From NCBI GenBank assembly GCA_902797705.1, contig CADBTX010000146.1, forward strand, positions 1-15,045: DNA of 15,045 nucleotides, written 5' to 3'. Origin of the DNA: an uncultured Lachnospiraceae bacterium. Lineage in GTDB: Bacteria; Bacillota; Clostridia; Lachnospirales; Lachnospiraceae. The translations under genes and the position numbers were made by a program. Within the stretch, counting starts at the first letter, position 1, and each line of letters begins with the position of its first letter. The notes below the pieces were generated by a model. That model saw only the letters and a program-made list of their open reading frames with translations. It did not search any database and was not told where the DNA came from. Positions 1-6,913 of this stretch are shown piece after piece.

Positions 1-560
1 ACAAAAGCCAGACGGTCCGTGACTCCCATCACCTTTCTGGCATAGATAGCAGCACACATCAAGGGGCTCTGTACCGGGAAAAGCTTTGGCAAAAGCTCAG
101 GCAGATATCTTTCGATATATGAGACCACTGCGGGACATGGCTGGGAGATCCCTCCGAGAAAATCATATTTCTCAATATAATTAAGATAGCCCCAGGTGGT
201 AATATACGCACCAAAGGACACGCTTATTATCCGGTTTATACCCAGCTTCTTAAGCCCGCCCAGTATACTGCTGTATTCATCCGGGAAATTTGCCCTGAAA
301 GCAGGAGCCATAAGAATAGATATCGGCTCTCCGTTCTTCAGATCCTCAAAGAAGCGCTCCGTGTCATCCATATATTCACGGGCACCATGAACACACACAT
401 CAATGCAGCTTCCGCAGGCCACACACTTGCTGCCGTCAACCTCTATCCTCGCCCTGCCGTTCTCTTCGGTGGAGATACAGGCTCCGATGGCACTGCAGAC
501 ATTGATACATTTATTACAGCCGATGCAGTTGTCATTTGTATAAACAATGCTCCGTTCCAT
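1..560 (-). CDS. [FeFe]-hydrogenase-like protein with N-terminal 2x[4Fe-4S] ferredoxin domain, sensory type; 3' end outside window
   Basis: The visible 186 residues start at ATG 558-560; the rest lies left of position 1. Two CX2CX2CX3C ferredoxin motifs (C12/C15/C18/C22 and C46/C49/C52/C56) can hold two [4Fe-4S] clusters. From about residue 78 the sequence follows the hydrogenase large-subunit C-terminal domain: MAPAFRANF (84-92), then SQPCPAVVSYIERY (139-152) at the place of the first H-cluster motif. The usual TSCCPxW is altered: Cys142, expected to ligate the cluster, is kept, while the proton-relay Cys is Pro141. Groups C/D [FeFe] hydrogenases, thought to sense H2 or redox state, show related changes. 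It directly follows a REC-only regulator (TGA, one codon, then ATG in the same frame) with no good Shine-Dalgarno sequence, so translation is probably coupled. A signalling role is inferred from this context. A downstream PAS or other output domain cannot be seen. Confidence 0.85.
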   Translation of the reverse strand, partial: MERSIVYTNDNCIGCNKCINVCSAIGACISTEENGRARIEVDGSKCVACGSCIDVCVHGAREYMDDTERFFEDLKNGEPISILMAPAFRANFPDEYSSILGGLKKLGINRIISVSFGAYITTWGYLNYIEKYDFLGGISQPCPAVVSYIERYLPELLPKLFPVQSPLMCAAIYARKVMGVTDRLAF

Positions 561-563
561 GTC

Positions 564-932
564 TCAGTTCAGTCTTTCGTTCAGAAAGCTTATGATGTCC
601 GCTTTGGTGGCAGTCTTCTGGAGAAAGCCGTCAGGCTTAAGGTCCAGGACCGTGGAGATGATCCCCTCCTTGGAGGCGGCTCCGGTAAGAAAAACAATGG
701 GGATATCCGCAGTCTCAGGATCTTTTCTCAGCATTTCAAGAACCTGGGGGCCATTGAGCTCCGGCATCTCATAATCCAAAAGGACAAGGTCCACTTTATT
801 TTTTGAAAGGAATCTTACTGCCTGTTTTCCGGCAGTGACCACATCCGTCCTGTACAGATCCCTGAGCCATTCCCTTACCATTTTCGCATACGCCGGGTCA
901 TCATCCACCAGCAGGATCCTCTTTTTTTCCAT
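564..932 (-). CDS. REC-only response regulator (CheY-like)
   Basis: This 122-residue protein is a single receiver domain with no DNA-binding or enzymatic output. The acidic pocket is D10-D12 (VDDD), the phospho-acceptor is D53 in LLDYEMP, the switch Thr is T83 in FLTGAA, and the conserved Lys is K106. K106 is followed by Thr instead of the usual Pro. The start ATG lies 4 bp after the kinase stop codon, and its ribosome binding site GAGGAG sits inside the end of the kinase gene, so the two are in one operon and probably coupled. Inference: it receives phosphate from the Hpt domain of the upstream kinase and acts by protein-protein contact. The hydrogenase-like protein encoded immediately downstream is a plausible partner, or it may be a diffusible signal to another system. 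Confidence 0.95.
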   Translation of the reverse strand: MEKKRILLVDDDPAYAKMVREWLRDLYRTDVVTAGKQAVRFLSKNKVDLVLLDYEMPELNGPQVLEMLRKDPETADIPIVFLTGAASKEGIISTVLDLKPDGFLQKTATKADIISFLNERLN

Positions 933-936
933 AAGT

Positions 937-3729
937 CTATCTCTCCTCTAAAGCTTGTGTCACTTCATCATAATTAAATTTACCCGCTTCAGTTTTTATC
1001 CTTGAAAACAGCTCCTCCTCCGCTTCGGGGATGCTGTATTTATCCATTTCCTCAAATATCCGGTCCAGCTCATAGCTGTCCATATCCTCCGCCGCCTTCC
1101 GGATCTCTTCGTATGCCTTCTTCATCCTCTCCGGAGCGGCCACGGGTTTTAACCCCGGGTTCTCTTTCTTTTCAAACAATCCCGAAAGGACCTCCTTAAA
1201 TTTCAGGTGATCCTCCCTGAAGCTCCTATAATGATTCCTGATGTAATCCGCATCTCCGCTTTTTCCGGCATCCTCCATTCTCTGGGCCTCATCCCCAAGT
1301 AACTCCGCACCGATTATCCGGGCTGAACTCTTAAGGGCGTGGGCTTTAATGGCAAACGCCGGCCAGTCCTCAGCATTATAAAGCGTATCCAGTTCTTCCG
1401 TCTTTTCATCTATGGAATCGTAAAAAATATGCAAAAGCCCGGTATAGCTCCCCGGATCACCGCTGTTTTTAAGACCCTTTCTGCAGTCTATCAGCTGGCA
1501 ATTCCTGATAACCTCCGGCAGCAACTCCTCTTCTTCCGCCTCGTTTTCTCCATCCCGGTCCCTTCTCTGAACCTTGCTGTCAGGAAGATAACTGATAAGC
1601 ATATCCTCCAGCTCTTCCGCATCAATGGGCTTAGAAATATAGTCGTCAAAGCCGGCCTCTAAATACTGCTGCTTAGCACCGCTTATGGCATTGGCCGTGA
1701 GGCAGATGACGGGAGTGTCAATATTGGGGCTGTCCTTTTCCGCCTTCATCTCCTTAAGGGTCTCTATACCGTCCTTCTGGGGCATCATGTGATCAAGGAA
1801 TATGATATCATACTTCCGGTCCAGGCTTAATGAAATACCCTCATCCCCGCTCATGGCACTGTCTGTCTTTACCCGGGTCTTTTTGATCAGGTTTTTAAAT
1901 ACGGTGATGTTCATGAGGTTATCGTCCACCACAAGGACCGATGCATCCGGAGCGGTGAATTTCTCCCTGTATTTTTCCCTGTTGTTCATCTGTGAGATAA
2001 AGGTATTCCGGTAATCTCCCAAAGGCTCCCATTTAACCACATCCTGCTTTAAGAGGAAGGAGAATACCGAGCCCTCTCCGTAAACGCTTCCCACGCTGAG
2101 CTCCGACCCCATAAGGCTCAATAAATTCTTTGAAATGCTCATGCCGAGGCCCGTACCCTCGATATTGCGGTTACGCTGCTCTTCAAGACGCTCAAACTTG
2201 GAAAACAGCCTTTGCATATCCTCTTCTTTGATACCGATACCCGTATCTATAACGGAAACCTTGAGTATCACCTTGTCCTTTGATCTTCCGATCTTTCCGC
2301 ATCCTATCCTGAAGGTGATCCCGCCGCTTTCCGTATATTTCACCGCATTCGTCAGAAGATTTGTGATTATCTGTTTTATCCGGATCTCGTCACCGTGGAG
2401 ATATTTCGGGGTTTCCGGATCAAAATCCAGTTTCAGGGACAGATCCTTTTCTTCAGCCCTGGGAGAGATCATGGTTACCAGATCGTTGATAACAGAGGAC
2501 AGGTCATAATCCGTTGGAACTATGGAAAGCTTTCCCGCCTCTATCTTTGAGAAATCGAGAACATCATTGATAAGATTCAGAAGTGTGTTGCCTGCGGCCT
2601 TTACATTCTCCGCATATACCAGGATCTCCTTGTCATCGCACTCCCGGAGTATCATCTCATTCATGCCCAGAACTGCATTTATGGGGGTTCGGATCTCATG
2701 GGACATATTGGATAGAAATGCAGATTTCGCCTCGTTGGCCGCCAGGGCCTGTTCGCTGCGAAGATTAGATTCGAGGGCTTCCCTGCCCTTTTTCTCCGTC
2801 TGTCCGATAAGGATGAGAAAACCACCGATGATCATAACCGCTATTATGATGGTCAGAATAAGGGGGATCCTTAGTCTGGAAAATTCATCCGTTGCATCTA
2901 TAACGGACACACAGGTCCACCCGTGCTCCAAGGGCTGGGAATAAATCAGGTAATCCCTGCCGGAATGATCAAGATAAAAATATCCGCTCTCATATGAGTG
3001 TACCTTTTCCGCAACTGCCAGGGAAAGCCGGTCGTTGCCGCTTGAAAGGTCCGTTCCGATCCTGGTCTTATCCGAGTGGGCTATGACAACTCCCTTGTCA
3101 TTGACTATAAACTCCGAGAAAGACCGCCCCTCCTGAACATTTTTCTCTATGATGTTCTGATATTTGTTCATCATGAGATCAACGGCCACAACGCTCTCCC
3201 CGTCGGAAAGAGTCTGTGCCAGGGTAATGGCGATCTCCCCTGTCTCCATATCCTGATAGGGATCCACCACCACCATCTTTCCCCTGCCCTTCTGTGCGCA
3301 GGCATACCAGGGTCTCAGTCTGGGATCATATCCCTCCTCGGGGATCCATCCCGCACCGTCCAGATATTCCTCATTTATATAGGCATATATTCCCGTGGTC
3401 TCAACGGAAAGCGAATCAATGGCCGCCCTAGTCTCCTGCTTCAGATACGCCAGTATGTCCTCATTGGATCTGTTATCATTTAACATGATATTCAGATCAT
3501 AGACCGAATGCTCGAGAACATTTGCTGCGGTCATCATATTCTTGTCTATCTGATAGGAGGATTCAATGGCATTGATACGGCCACGGTCTATTATGTCCTG
3601 TCTGGTGGCGTTATAAAGATTACTGTAGTAGATGGCAACTATACAGATGAAAAACAAAATGATAAGGATATAGCCTACCTGTCTGAGGTTTACAGATATT
3701 TTTCCGGTTTTAGCTTTGATCTGTTCCAT
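937..3729 (-). CDS. dCache hybrid sensor histidine kinase (HisKA-HATPase-REC-Hpt)
   Basis: A 930-residue membrane kinase. Order: TM1 about 18-37; extracellular double-Cache sensor about 40-285 with RPWY at 139-142 and Y158-x-D160; TM2 about 288-309; HisKA with phospho-His H344 in NMSHEIRTP; HATPase with N-box N457/N461, DTGIGI (495-500) and GTGLGM (525-530); REC about 596-715 with D602/D603, phospho-Asp D646, T678 and K700; Hpt about 745-850 with H797 in AHALKSSA. A further acidic, helical tail (about 865-930) follows. This is a full four-step phosphorelay in one chain except for the final receiver, which the next gene probably supplies. Y134, R139, W141, Y142, Y158, D160 and D184 resemble the amino-acid-binding signature described for dCache_1 domains (from memory), so an amino-acid ligand is possible. 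The ribosome binding site is GGGAG upstream of ATG. Its own promoter lies within the end of the ATPase gene. Confidence 0.95.
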   Translation of the reverse strand: MEQIKAKTGKISVNLRQVGYILIILFFICIVAIYYSNLYNATRQDIIDRGRINAIESSYQIDKNMMTAANVLEHSVYDLNIMLNDNRSNEDILAYLKQETRAAIDSLSVETTGIYAYINEEYLDGAGWIPEEGYDPRLRPWYACAQKGRGKMVVVDPYQDMETGEIAITLAQTLSDGESVVAVDLMMNKYQNIIEKNVQEGRSFSEFIVNDKGVVIAHSDKTRIGTDLSSGNDRLSLAVAEKVHSYESGYFYLDHSGRDYLIYSQPLEHGWTCVSVIDATDEFSRLRIPLILTIIIAVMIIGGFLILIGQTEKKGREALESNLRSEQALAANEAKSAFLSNMSHEIRTPINAVLGMNEMILRECDDKEILVYAENVKAAGNTLLNLINDVLDFSKIEAGKLSIVPTDYDLSSVINDLVTMISPRAEEKDLSLKLDFDPETPKYLHGDEIRIKQIITNLLTNAVKYTESGGITFRIGCGKIGRSKDKVILKVSVIDTGIGIKEEDMQRLFSKFERLEEQRNRNIEGTGLGMSISKNLLSLMGSELSVGSVYGEGSVFSFLLKQDVVKWEPLGDYRNTFISQMNNREKYREKFTAPDASVLVVDDNLMNITVFKNLIKKTRVKTDSAMSGDEGISLSLDRKYDIIFLDHMMPQKDGIETLKEMKAEKDSPNIDTPVICLTANAISGAKQQYLEAGFDDYISKPIDAEELEDMLISYLPDSKVQRRDRDGENEAEEEELLPEVIRNCQLIDCRKGLKNSGDPGSYTGLLHIFYDSIDEKTEELDTLYNAEDWPAFAIKAHALKSSARIIGAELLGDEAQRMEDAGKSGDADYIRNHYRSFREDHLKFKEVLSGLFEKKENPGLKPVAAPERMKKAYEEIRKAAEDMDSYELDRIFEEMDKYSIPEAEEELFSRIKTEAGKFNYDEVTQALEER

Positions 3730-3763
3730 CCGCGCGATTCTCCCAGAAAGATTGTATTTGAAT

Positions 3764-3793
3764 ATTATACCTTATATAACATCATCCTGTCAT
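3764..3793 (-). promoter_or_regulatory. Sigma-A promoter for the kinase/regulator/hydrogenase group, inside the end of the ATPase gene
   Basis: On the minus strand ATGACA (3788-3793, 5/6 match to TTGACA) is followed after 18 bp by a perfect TATAAT (3764-3769). The start site would fall near 3757, about 28 bases before the kinase ATG. The -10 hexamer contains the TAA stop codon of the ATPase gene. No terminator-like hairpin separates the ATPase gene from the kinase gene, so read-through from the tryptophan transporter is also possible. Confidence 0.65.
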
Positions 3794-4556
3794 TATCAAA
3801 CATCTTTCCGGAAATATCCTTAAATCTGTCCAGAAGGTCCTGAACCGTCATTTTTTCTCTTTCTTTGCCGGATATGTCAAGTATGATCCTGCCGCCGTCC
3901 ATCATAAGCGTCCGGTTTCCGAGTTCCAGAGCGGACTTCATATTGTGGGTGATCATAAGACAGGTAAGGTGTTCTCTCTCCACCGTGTCCTTCGTGATCG
4001 TTAACACCTTATCTGCCGCCGCGGGATCCAGCGCCGCCGTATGCTCGTCAAGAAGCAGTATCTCCGGCGGATTGATGGTGGCCATCATGAGAGTCACTGC
4101 CTGTCTCTGGCCTCCTGAAAGCAGTCCCATGGGCTGCTTCATCCTTTCCTCAAGCCCCATTCCGAGACGGCTTAATATCTCCCTGAATTCCCGTCGCTGC
4201 TCCTTATCCGGAAGAGAGAGCCACCCTCCCCGTCCCGCTGCCAGAGCCAGATTTTCTTCAACGGTCATCCCCGCTGCTGTTCCCCTCATGGGATCCTGAA
4301 ACAGACGGCCTATCATCCTGGCCCTTTTATGCTCCGGCATAAAGGTAATATCTTCATCATCCATAAAGATGCTGCCCTGATCGGCGATGAAGCTCCCTGC
4401 GATCAGGTTGAAAAGCGTGGACTTTCCTGCCCCGTTGGCACCTATGATGGTGATGAAATCCCCGTCGTTTACTGTGAGGCTGAGATCCTTTAACACCTTT
4501 TTCTCATTGACCGTTCCCCGGTCAAAGGTCTTGGAAACATGTGAGATCTTAAGCAT
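3765..4556 (-). CDS. trpZ: ABC transporter ATP-binding protein, tryptophan-type importer (TrpZ-like)
   Basis: A 263-residue nucleotide-binding subunit that would power import from the cytoplasmic face. Walker A is GANGAGKST (39-47), Q-loop Q87 in RLFQDP, signature LSGGQ (146-150), Walker B ILLLDE (166-171) continuing as DEHTAALDP, and H-loop H204. The DEHTAALDP variant is typical, from memory, of the ATPases that partner ABC_sub_bind (PF04392) lipoproteins. The start ATG overlaps the permease stop by 8 bp, and its AGGAGG ribosome binding site lies inside the permease gene. It is third in a T-box-controlled operon whose specifier is UGG, which supports tryptophan as substrate. The symbol follows the streptococcal trpXYZ naming; substrate is inferred from the T-box, not from this subunit. 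Confidence 0.9.
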   Translation of the reverse strand: MLKISHVSKTFDRGTVNEKKVLKDLSLTVNDGDFITIIGANGAGKSTLFNLIAGSFIADQGSIFMDDEDITFMPEHKRARMIGRLFQDPMRGTAAGMTVEENLALAAGRGGWLSLPDKEQRREFREILSRLGMGLEERMKQPMGLLSGGQRQAVTLMMATINPPEILLLDEHTAALDPAAADKVLTITKDTVEREHLTCLMITHNMKSALELGNRTLMMDGGRIILDISGKEREKMTVQDLLDRFKDISGKMFDNDRMMLYKV

Positions 4557-5469
4557 TTTCCCTCCTTTTCGATCCGGATGAACGTTTTATTAACGGGATA
4601 CGCTTCTTGAAATAAGGTCCGCTTATGGCGATGACCACTATCACCGAAGAGACCAGCTTCAGCATATAGGCCGGCATCTGGAATCTCAGGGCAATGGTAT
4701 AGACCAGACGGAAAACAAAGGATCCCGCCACGGCACCCACAGCCTTCAGGGTGATACCGCCTCTGTCAAATAAAACCTGCCCGATCAGAAGTGATGCCAG
4801 GGCTATAGTCACCATACCCGTTCCGATATCGATATTTACCGCTTTCTGGGACTGTGCCAGAAGGCAGCCGCTTAAGGCGGTAAAGGAATTGGCGATGCAA
4901 AGCCCCACCGTTGTTGTAAAGGCAGGGTCCACAGATGATGAGCTGACCATATCCGGATTGTTTCCCGTGGCCCGGATGGCAAGCCCCAGCCTGGTCCTTA
5001 AAAAGAAGGAAAGGAAGGCCACCACCAGCACTACAGCTGTAAGGGCGATGATAAGCCTGTAACTGTCCGAAAATAAAGTGCCGTTCAGCCTGTCCTTCAG
5101 CATGGTGAATACCGTCTCCGTCCGGTTCATGTTTAGGAGTGAAGCGTTGCCCATGATAGCGATATTGACGGAATACCAGGCCGTATTTACCACGATCCCG
5201 GCCAGCAGGCTGTCTATACCCATCCTTGTCTGCAGAAGGGCCACCACAAAGCCTGACGCTACCCCCGCTGCCATCGCCACAGGGATAGAAAGAAAAGGAT
5301 GCCCCGAAATGGCGACCACCGCTCCCACGGTGGCCCCCATTGTAAAGCATCCGTCAGTTGACAGATCACATACGTTCAGCATTGAATAGCTGAGGAACAG
5401 CGCCAGTACTGTCAGGGCCCCAAAAAGTCCCAGCTCCGCAGCTGTCTGTATAAGTGATAGTGAGATCAT
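4549..5469 (-). CDS. trpY: ABC transporter permease, tryptophan-type importer (TrpY-like)
   Basis: A 306-residue, highly hydrophobic protein with about eight to nine membrane segments (roughly 11-33, 42-57, 60-80, 88-106, 138-157, 185-205, 216-232, 243-262, 270-286). The cytoplasmic loop RTRLGLAIRATGNNP (158-172) is the ATPase-contacting motif of the BPD_transp_2 family (related to LivH/RbsC-type permeases). The C-terminus is basic and cytoplasmic (KKRIPLIKRSSGSKRR). The start codon overlaps the upstream lipoprotein stop as ATGA, which points to translational coupling. Length and hydropathy fit the COG4120-type permeases that accompany ABC_sub_bind lipoproteins. It is expected to form the channel through which the substrate, probably tryptophan, enters. 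Confidence 0.9.
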   Translation of the reverse strand: MISLSLIQTAAELGLFGALTVLALFLSYSMLNVCDLSTDGCFTMGATVGAVVAISGHPFLSIPVAMAAGVASGFVVALLQTRMGIDSLLAGIVVNTAWYSVNIAIMGNASLLNMNRTETVFTMLKDRLNGTLFSDSYRLIIALTAVVLVVAFLSFFLRTRLGLAIRATGNNPDMVSSSSVDPAFTTTVGLCIANSFTALSGCLLAQSQKAVNIDIGTGMVTIALASLLIGQVLFDRGGITLKAVGAVAGSFVFRLVYTIALRFQMPAYMLKLVSSVIVVIAISGPYFKKRIPLIKRSSGSKRRENA

Positions 5470-6503
5470 TCAAATGCCTCCGCAGTTGTTATTGCTTCAA
5501 CCTTTGTGCAATAAGGACCGAAGGTCTTTGACAGTTCATCAAAGTCAAGGCCCAGTTTTTTGCAGATATCCGTATTGATGGTTGCGGTTCCGTTATCAAA
5601 GGTCTTTACGGGAGTTTTGGCGGGATCTGCTCCGTTTAACAGTATCTCCGCTACCATGTCCGCGGTCTCTACTCCCAGATTGGCGTAATCCACGCCGTAT
5701 CCCAGAAAGGCTCCGTTCAATGCGAAGGAATCCGCCCCTGCATAGTGGCGTATGCCTGCATCCGCCAGCTTTTCATATATGGAGAGCTCTGCTGTCATTA
5801 TCGTATTGTCGGAGGGAGTGAAGATAGCCTCGACTCCGTCTGAGATAAATGCGTCCGCCGCCAGGGATACCTCGTCTACATTTGTTCCGGTGTGTTCCAC
5901 ATATTCTATGCCCTTACTCTCAAGAAAGGCCTTTGCATCCGCAATGGCTGTGGTTGAAGAATCCTGTCCCACGTCATAGAGGAGTCCCACCTTTTTGATA
6001 TCAGGGTTCTCCGCAAGGATAAGGTTCATTACCGCATTGGTATCGAGGAAATCAGATGTTCCTGTGATGTTAGCTCCCGGCGCCTCCATCGACTCCACCA
6101 CGCCGGATCCCACGGGATCCGAAACCGCCGCAAATACAACGGGGATCCCGCTGTCCTCTGTGGCGGACTGCATGCTCATCGCAACGGGCGTTGCCACGCC
6201 TACCATAAGGTCCACCTTGTCTGAACCGAAGTTTGCTATGATCTGGGACAATACATTGGCGTCCGCATTGCAGTTGTCATAGCTGATGTCGAAGGTCACT
6301 CCCTTTTCCTCGCCTATCGCTGCCAGCCTGTCCTCCACATTGTTTACGATCTGATTGAGGGACGCATCATCCACATAGTTGCAGATGCCCACCTTATAGG
6401 TTTTCTTTCCTTCTGCCTGAACGGTGCTTCCGGCTCCTCCACAGGCCGTAAGAGTAAAAGTGACTGTAAGTGCCGTTACTACTGCTGTGATCTTCTTAAA
6501 CAT
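5466..6503 (-). CDS. trpX: ABC_sub_bind-family substrate-binding lipoprotein, tryptophan importer (TrpX-like)
   Basis: A 345-residue lipoprotein: signal peptide 1-20 (MFKKITAVVTALTVTFTLTA) and lipobox LTAC with Cys21 as lipid anchor. The mature part follows the ABC_sub_bind pattern: KVGICNYVDDASLN near the N-terminus, VGVATPVAMSMQ (101-112), VVFAAVSDPVGSG (122-134), NITGTSDFLD (145-154) and FTPSDNTI (228-235). I chose ATG 6501-6503 because it has a strong AAGGAGG six bases upstream and starts the signal peptide. The open frame runs back to 6638 but that part is T-box leader RNA. The protein would capture tryptophan outside the membrane. It is the first gene after the T-box, with the permease start overlapping its stop codon. 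The substrate assignment rests on the UGG specifier and on the family. Confidence 0.92.
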   Translation of the reverse strand: MFKKITAVVTALTVTFTLTACGGAGSTVQAEGKKTYKVGICNYVDDASLNQIVNNVEDRLAAIGEEKGVTFDISYDNCNADANVLSQIIANFGSDKVDLMVGVATPVAMSMQSATEDSGIPVVFAAVSDPVGSGVVESMEAPGANITGTSDFLDTNAVMNLILAENPDIKKVGLLYDVGQDSSTTAIADAKAFLESKGIEYVEHTGTNVDEVSLAADAFISDGVEAIFTPSDNTIMTAELSIYEKLADAGIRHYAGADSFALNGAFLGYGVDYANLGVETADMVAEILLNGADPAKTPVKTFDNGTATINTDICKKLGLDFDELSKTFGPYCTKVEAITTAEAFE

Positions 6504-6523
6504 TTTCTGCCTCCTTTTTTCCC

Positions 6524-6562
6524 GGGGCAGTTTTTTCTGTTTACAAACAAAAAACCTGCCCC
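6524..6562 (-). promoter_or_regulatory. Second hairpin sharing the 3' arm of the T-box terminator
   Basis: On the minus strand GGGGCAG (6556-6562) is the 3' arm of the T-box terminator and is also complementary to CTGCCCC (6524-6530). Inside, the terminator U-tract (6549-6554) can pair with AAAAAA (6531-6536), and GTT/AAC close the tip. This hairpin and the terminator cannot form together. It ends just upstream of the AAAAAAGGAGG ribosome binding site of the lipoprotein gene. It may stabilise the read-through transcript; a regulatory role is only inferred. Confidence 0.5.
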
Positions 6563-6588
6563 AAACAGTGGTTACTGCTGGGACAGGT
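6549..6588 (-). terminator. Intrinsic terminator of the tryptophan T-box leader
   Basis: On the minus strand ACCTGTCCCA (6588-6579) pairs with TGGGGCAGGT (6563-6554, one G-U pair), extended by CAG/CTG around the loop TAACCA, then six T residues (6554-6549). The left arm lies downstream of the T-box GGGTGGCACCGC, as expected for the switch between terminator and antiterminator. Confidence 0.9.
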
Positions 6589-6842
6589 ATAACATCTCTA
6601 CCTGCGGTGCCACCCGGCTTGGTGTATAATACACCCACTTAGCGCATACGGGTACATACTTCGTACTGGCATATGCCGGATTTTGATCACGGAGCTCCTT
6701 ACTCCGTCTCCCATACTCCGTGAAACACGTTTCTGTTTGCCCTTCGAGGTCCATTCATCCTTGCGCTTTATACCGCGATCCCACCGCCCACGGCTCTCTC
6801 TGATAAAGTTGTGCCCGGATTACTCACTCCTCATCAACGGTT
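6549..6842 (-). promoter_or_regulatory. T-box riboswitch, tryptophan specifier (UGG)
   Basis: A leader RNA that reads the charging state of tRNA-Trp. Stem I base: GAGG (6832-6829) pairs with CCTC (6749-6746). The specifier internal loop has AGTGAGTA on the 5' side and GAATGGA on the 3' side; the specifier UGG is at 6753-6751. It is closed above by ATCC/GGAT. A distal part with AGAGAGAGCC and GGTGGGA follows, enclosed by CTTTAT/ATAAAG. Stem II is CACGGAG/CTCCGTG. A hairpin GGTGTA-TTA-TACACC (6635-6621) precedes the T-box proper GGGTGGCACCGC (6615-6604). A terminator follows. Uncharged tRNA-Trp would stabilise the antiterminator and allow expression of the importer when tryptophan is scarce. 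Confidence 0.95.
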
Positions 6843-6848
6843 TAGAGA

Positions 6849-6878
6849 AAGGTATCACACCTTACCCGGTGATGTCAA
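6849..6878 (-). promoter_or_regulatory. Sigma-A promoter of the T-box/tryptophan importer operon
   Basis: On the minus strand a perfect TTGACA (6873-6878) is followed after 18 bp by TACCTT (6849-6854), with TG plus one base just before it (extended -10). The predicted start near 6842 places stem I of the T-box at the 5' end of the RNA. No terminator is visible between the LUD gene stop (6914) and this promoter. Confidence 0.8.
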
Positions 6879-6913
6879 GAAAAAATTTTCTGTTCCAAAG
6901 TGTATATTCTTCT

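Noticed and set aside
387..806. Plus-strand open frame across the regulator and hydrogenase genes
   Set aside because: It lies opposite clear ferredoxin and receiver motifs and has no recognisable domain or ribosome binding site.
6504..6638. Upstream extension of the TrpX-like lipoprotein frame
   Set aside because: It lies in the T-box and terminator, would put 45 residues before a clear signal peptide, and the ATG at 6503 has a strong ribosome binding site.
6879..6913. Terminator between the LUD gene and the T-box promoter
   Set aside because: AGAAAATTTTTTCT is self-complementary but leaves no real loop and has no GC-rich stem.
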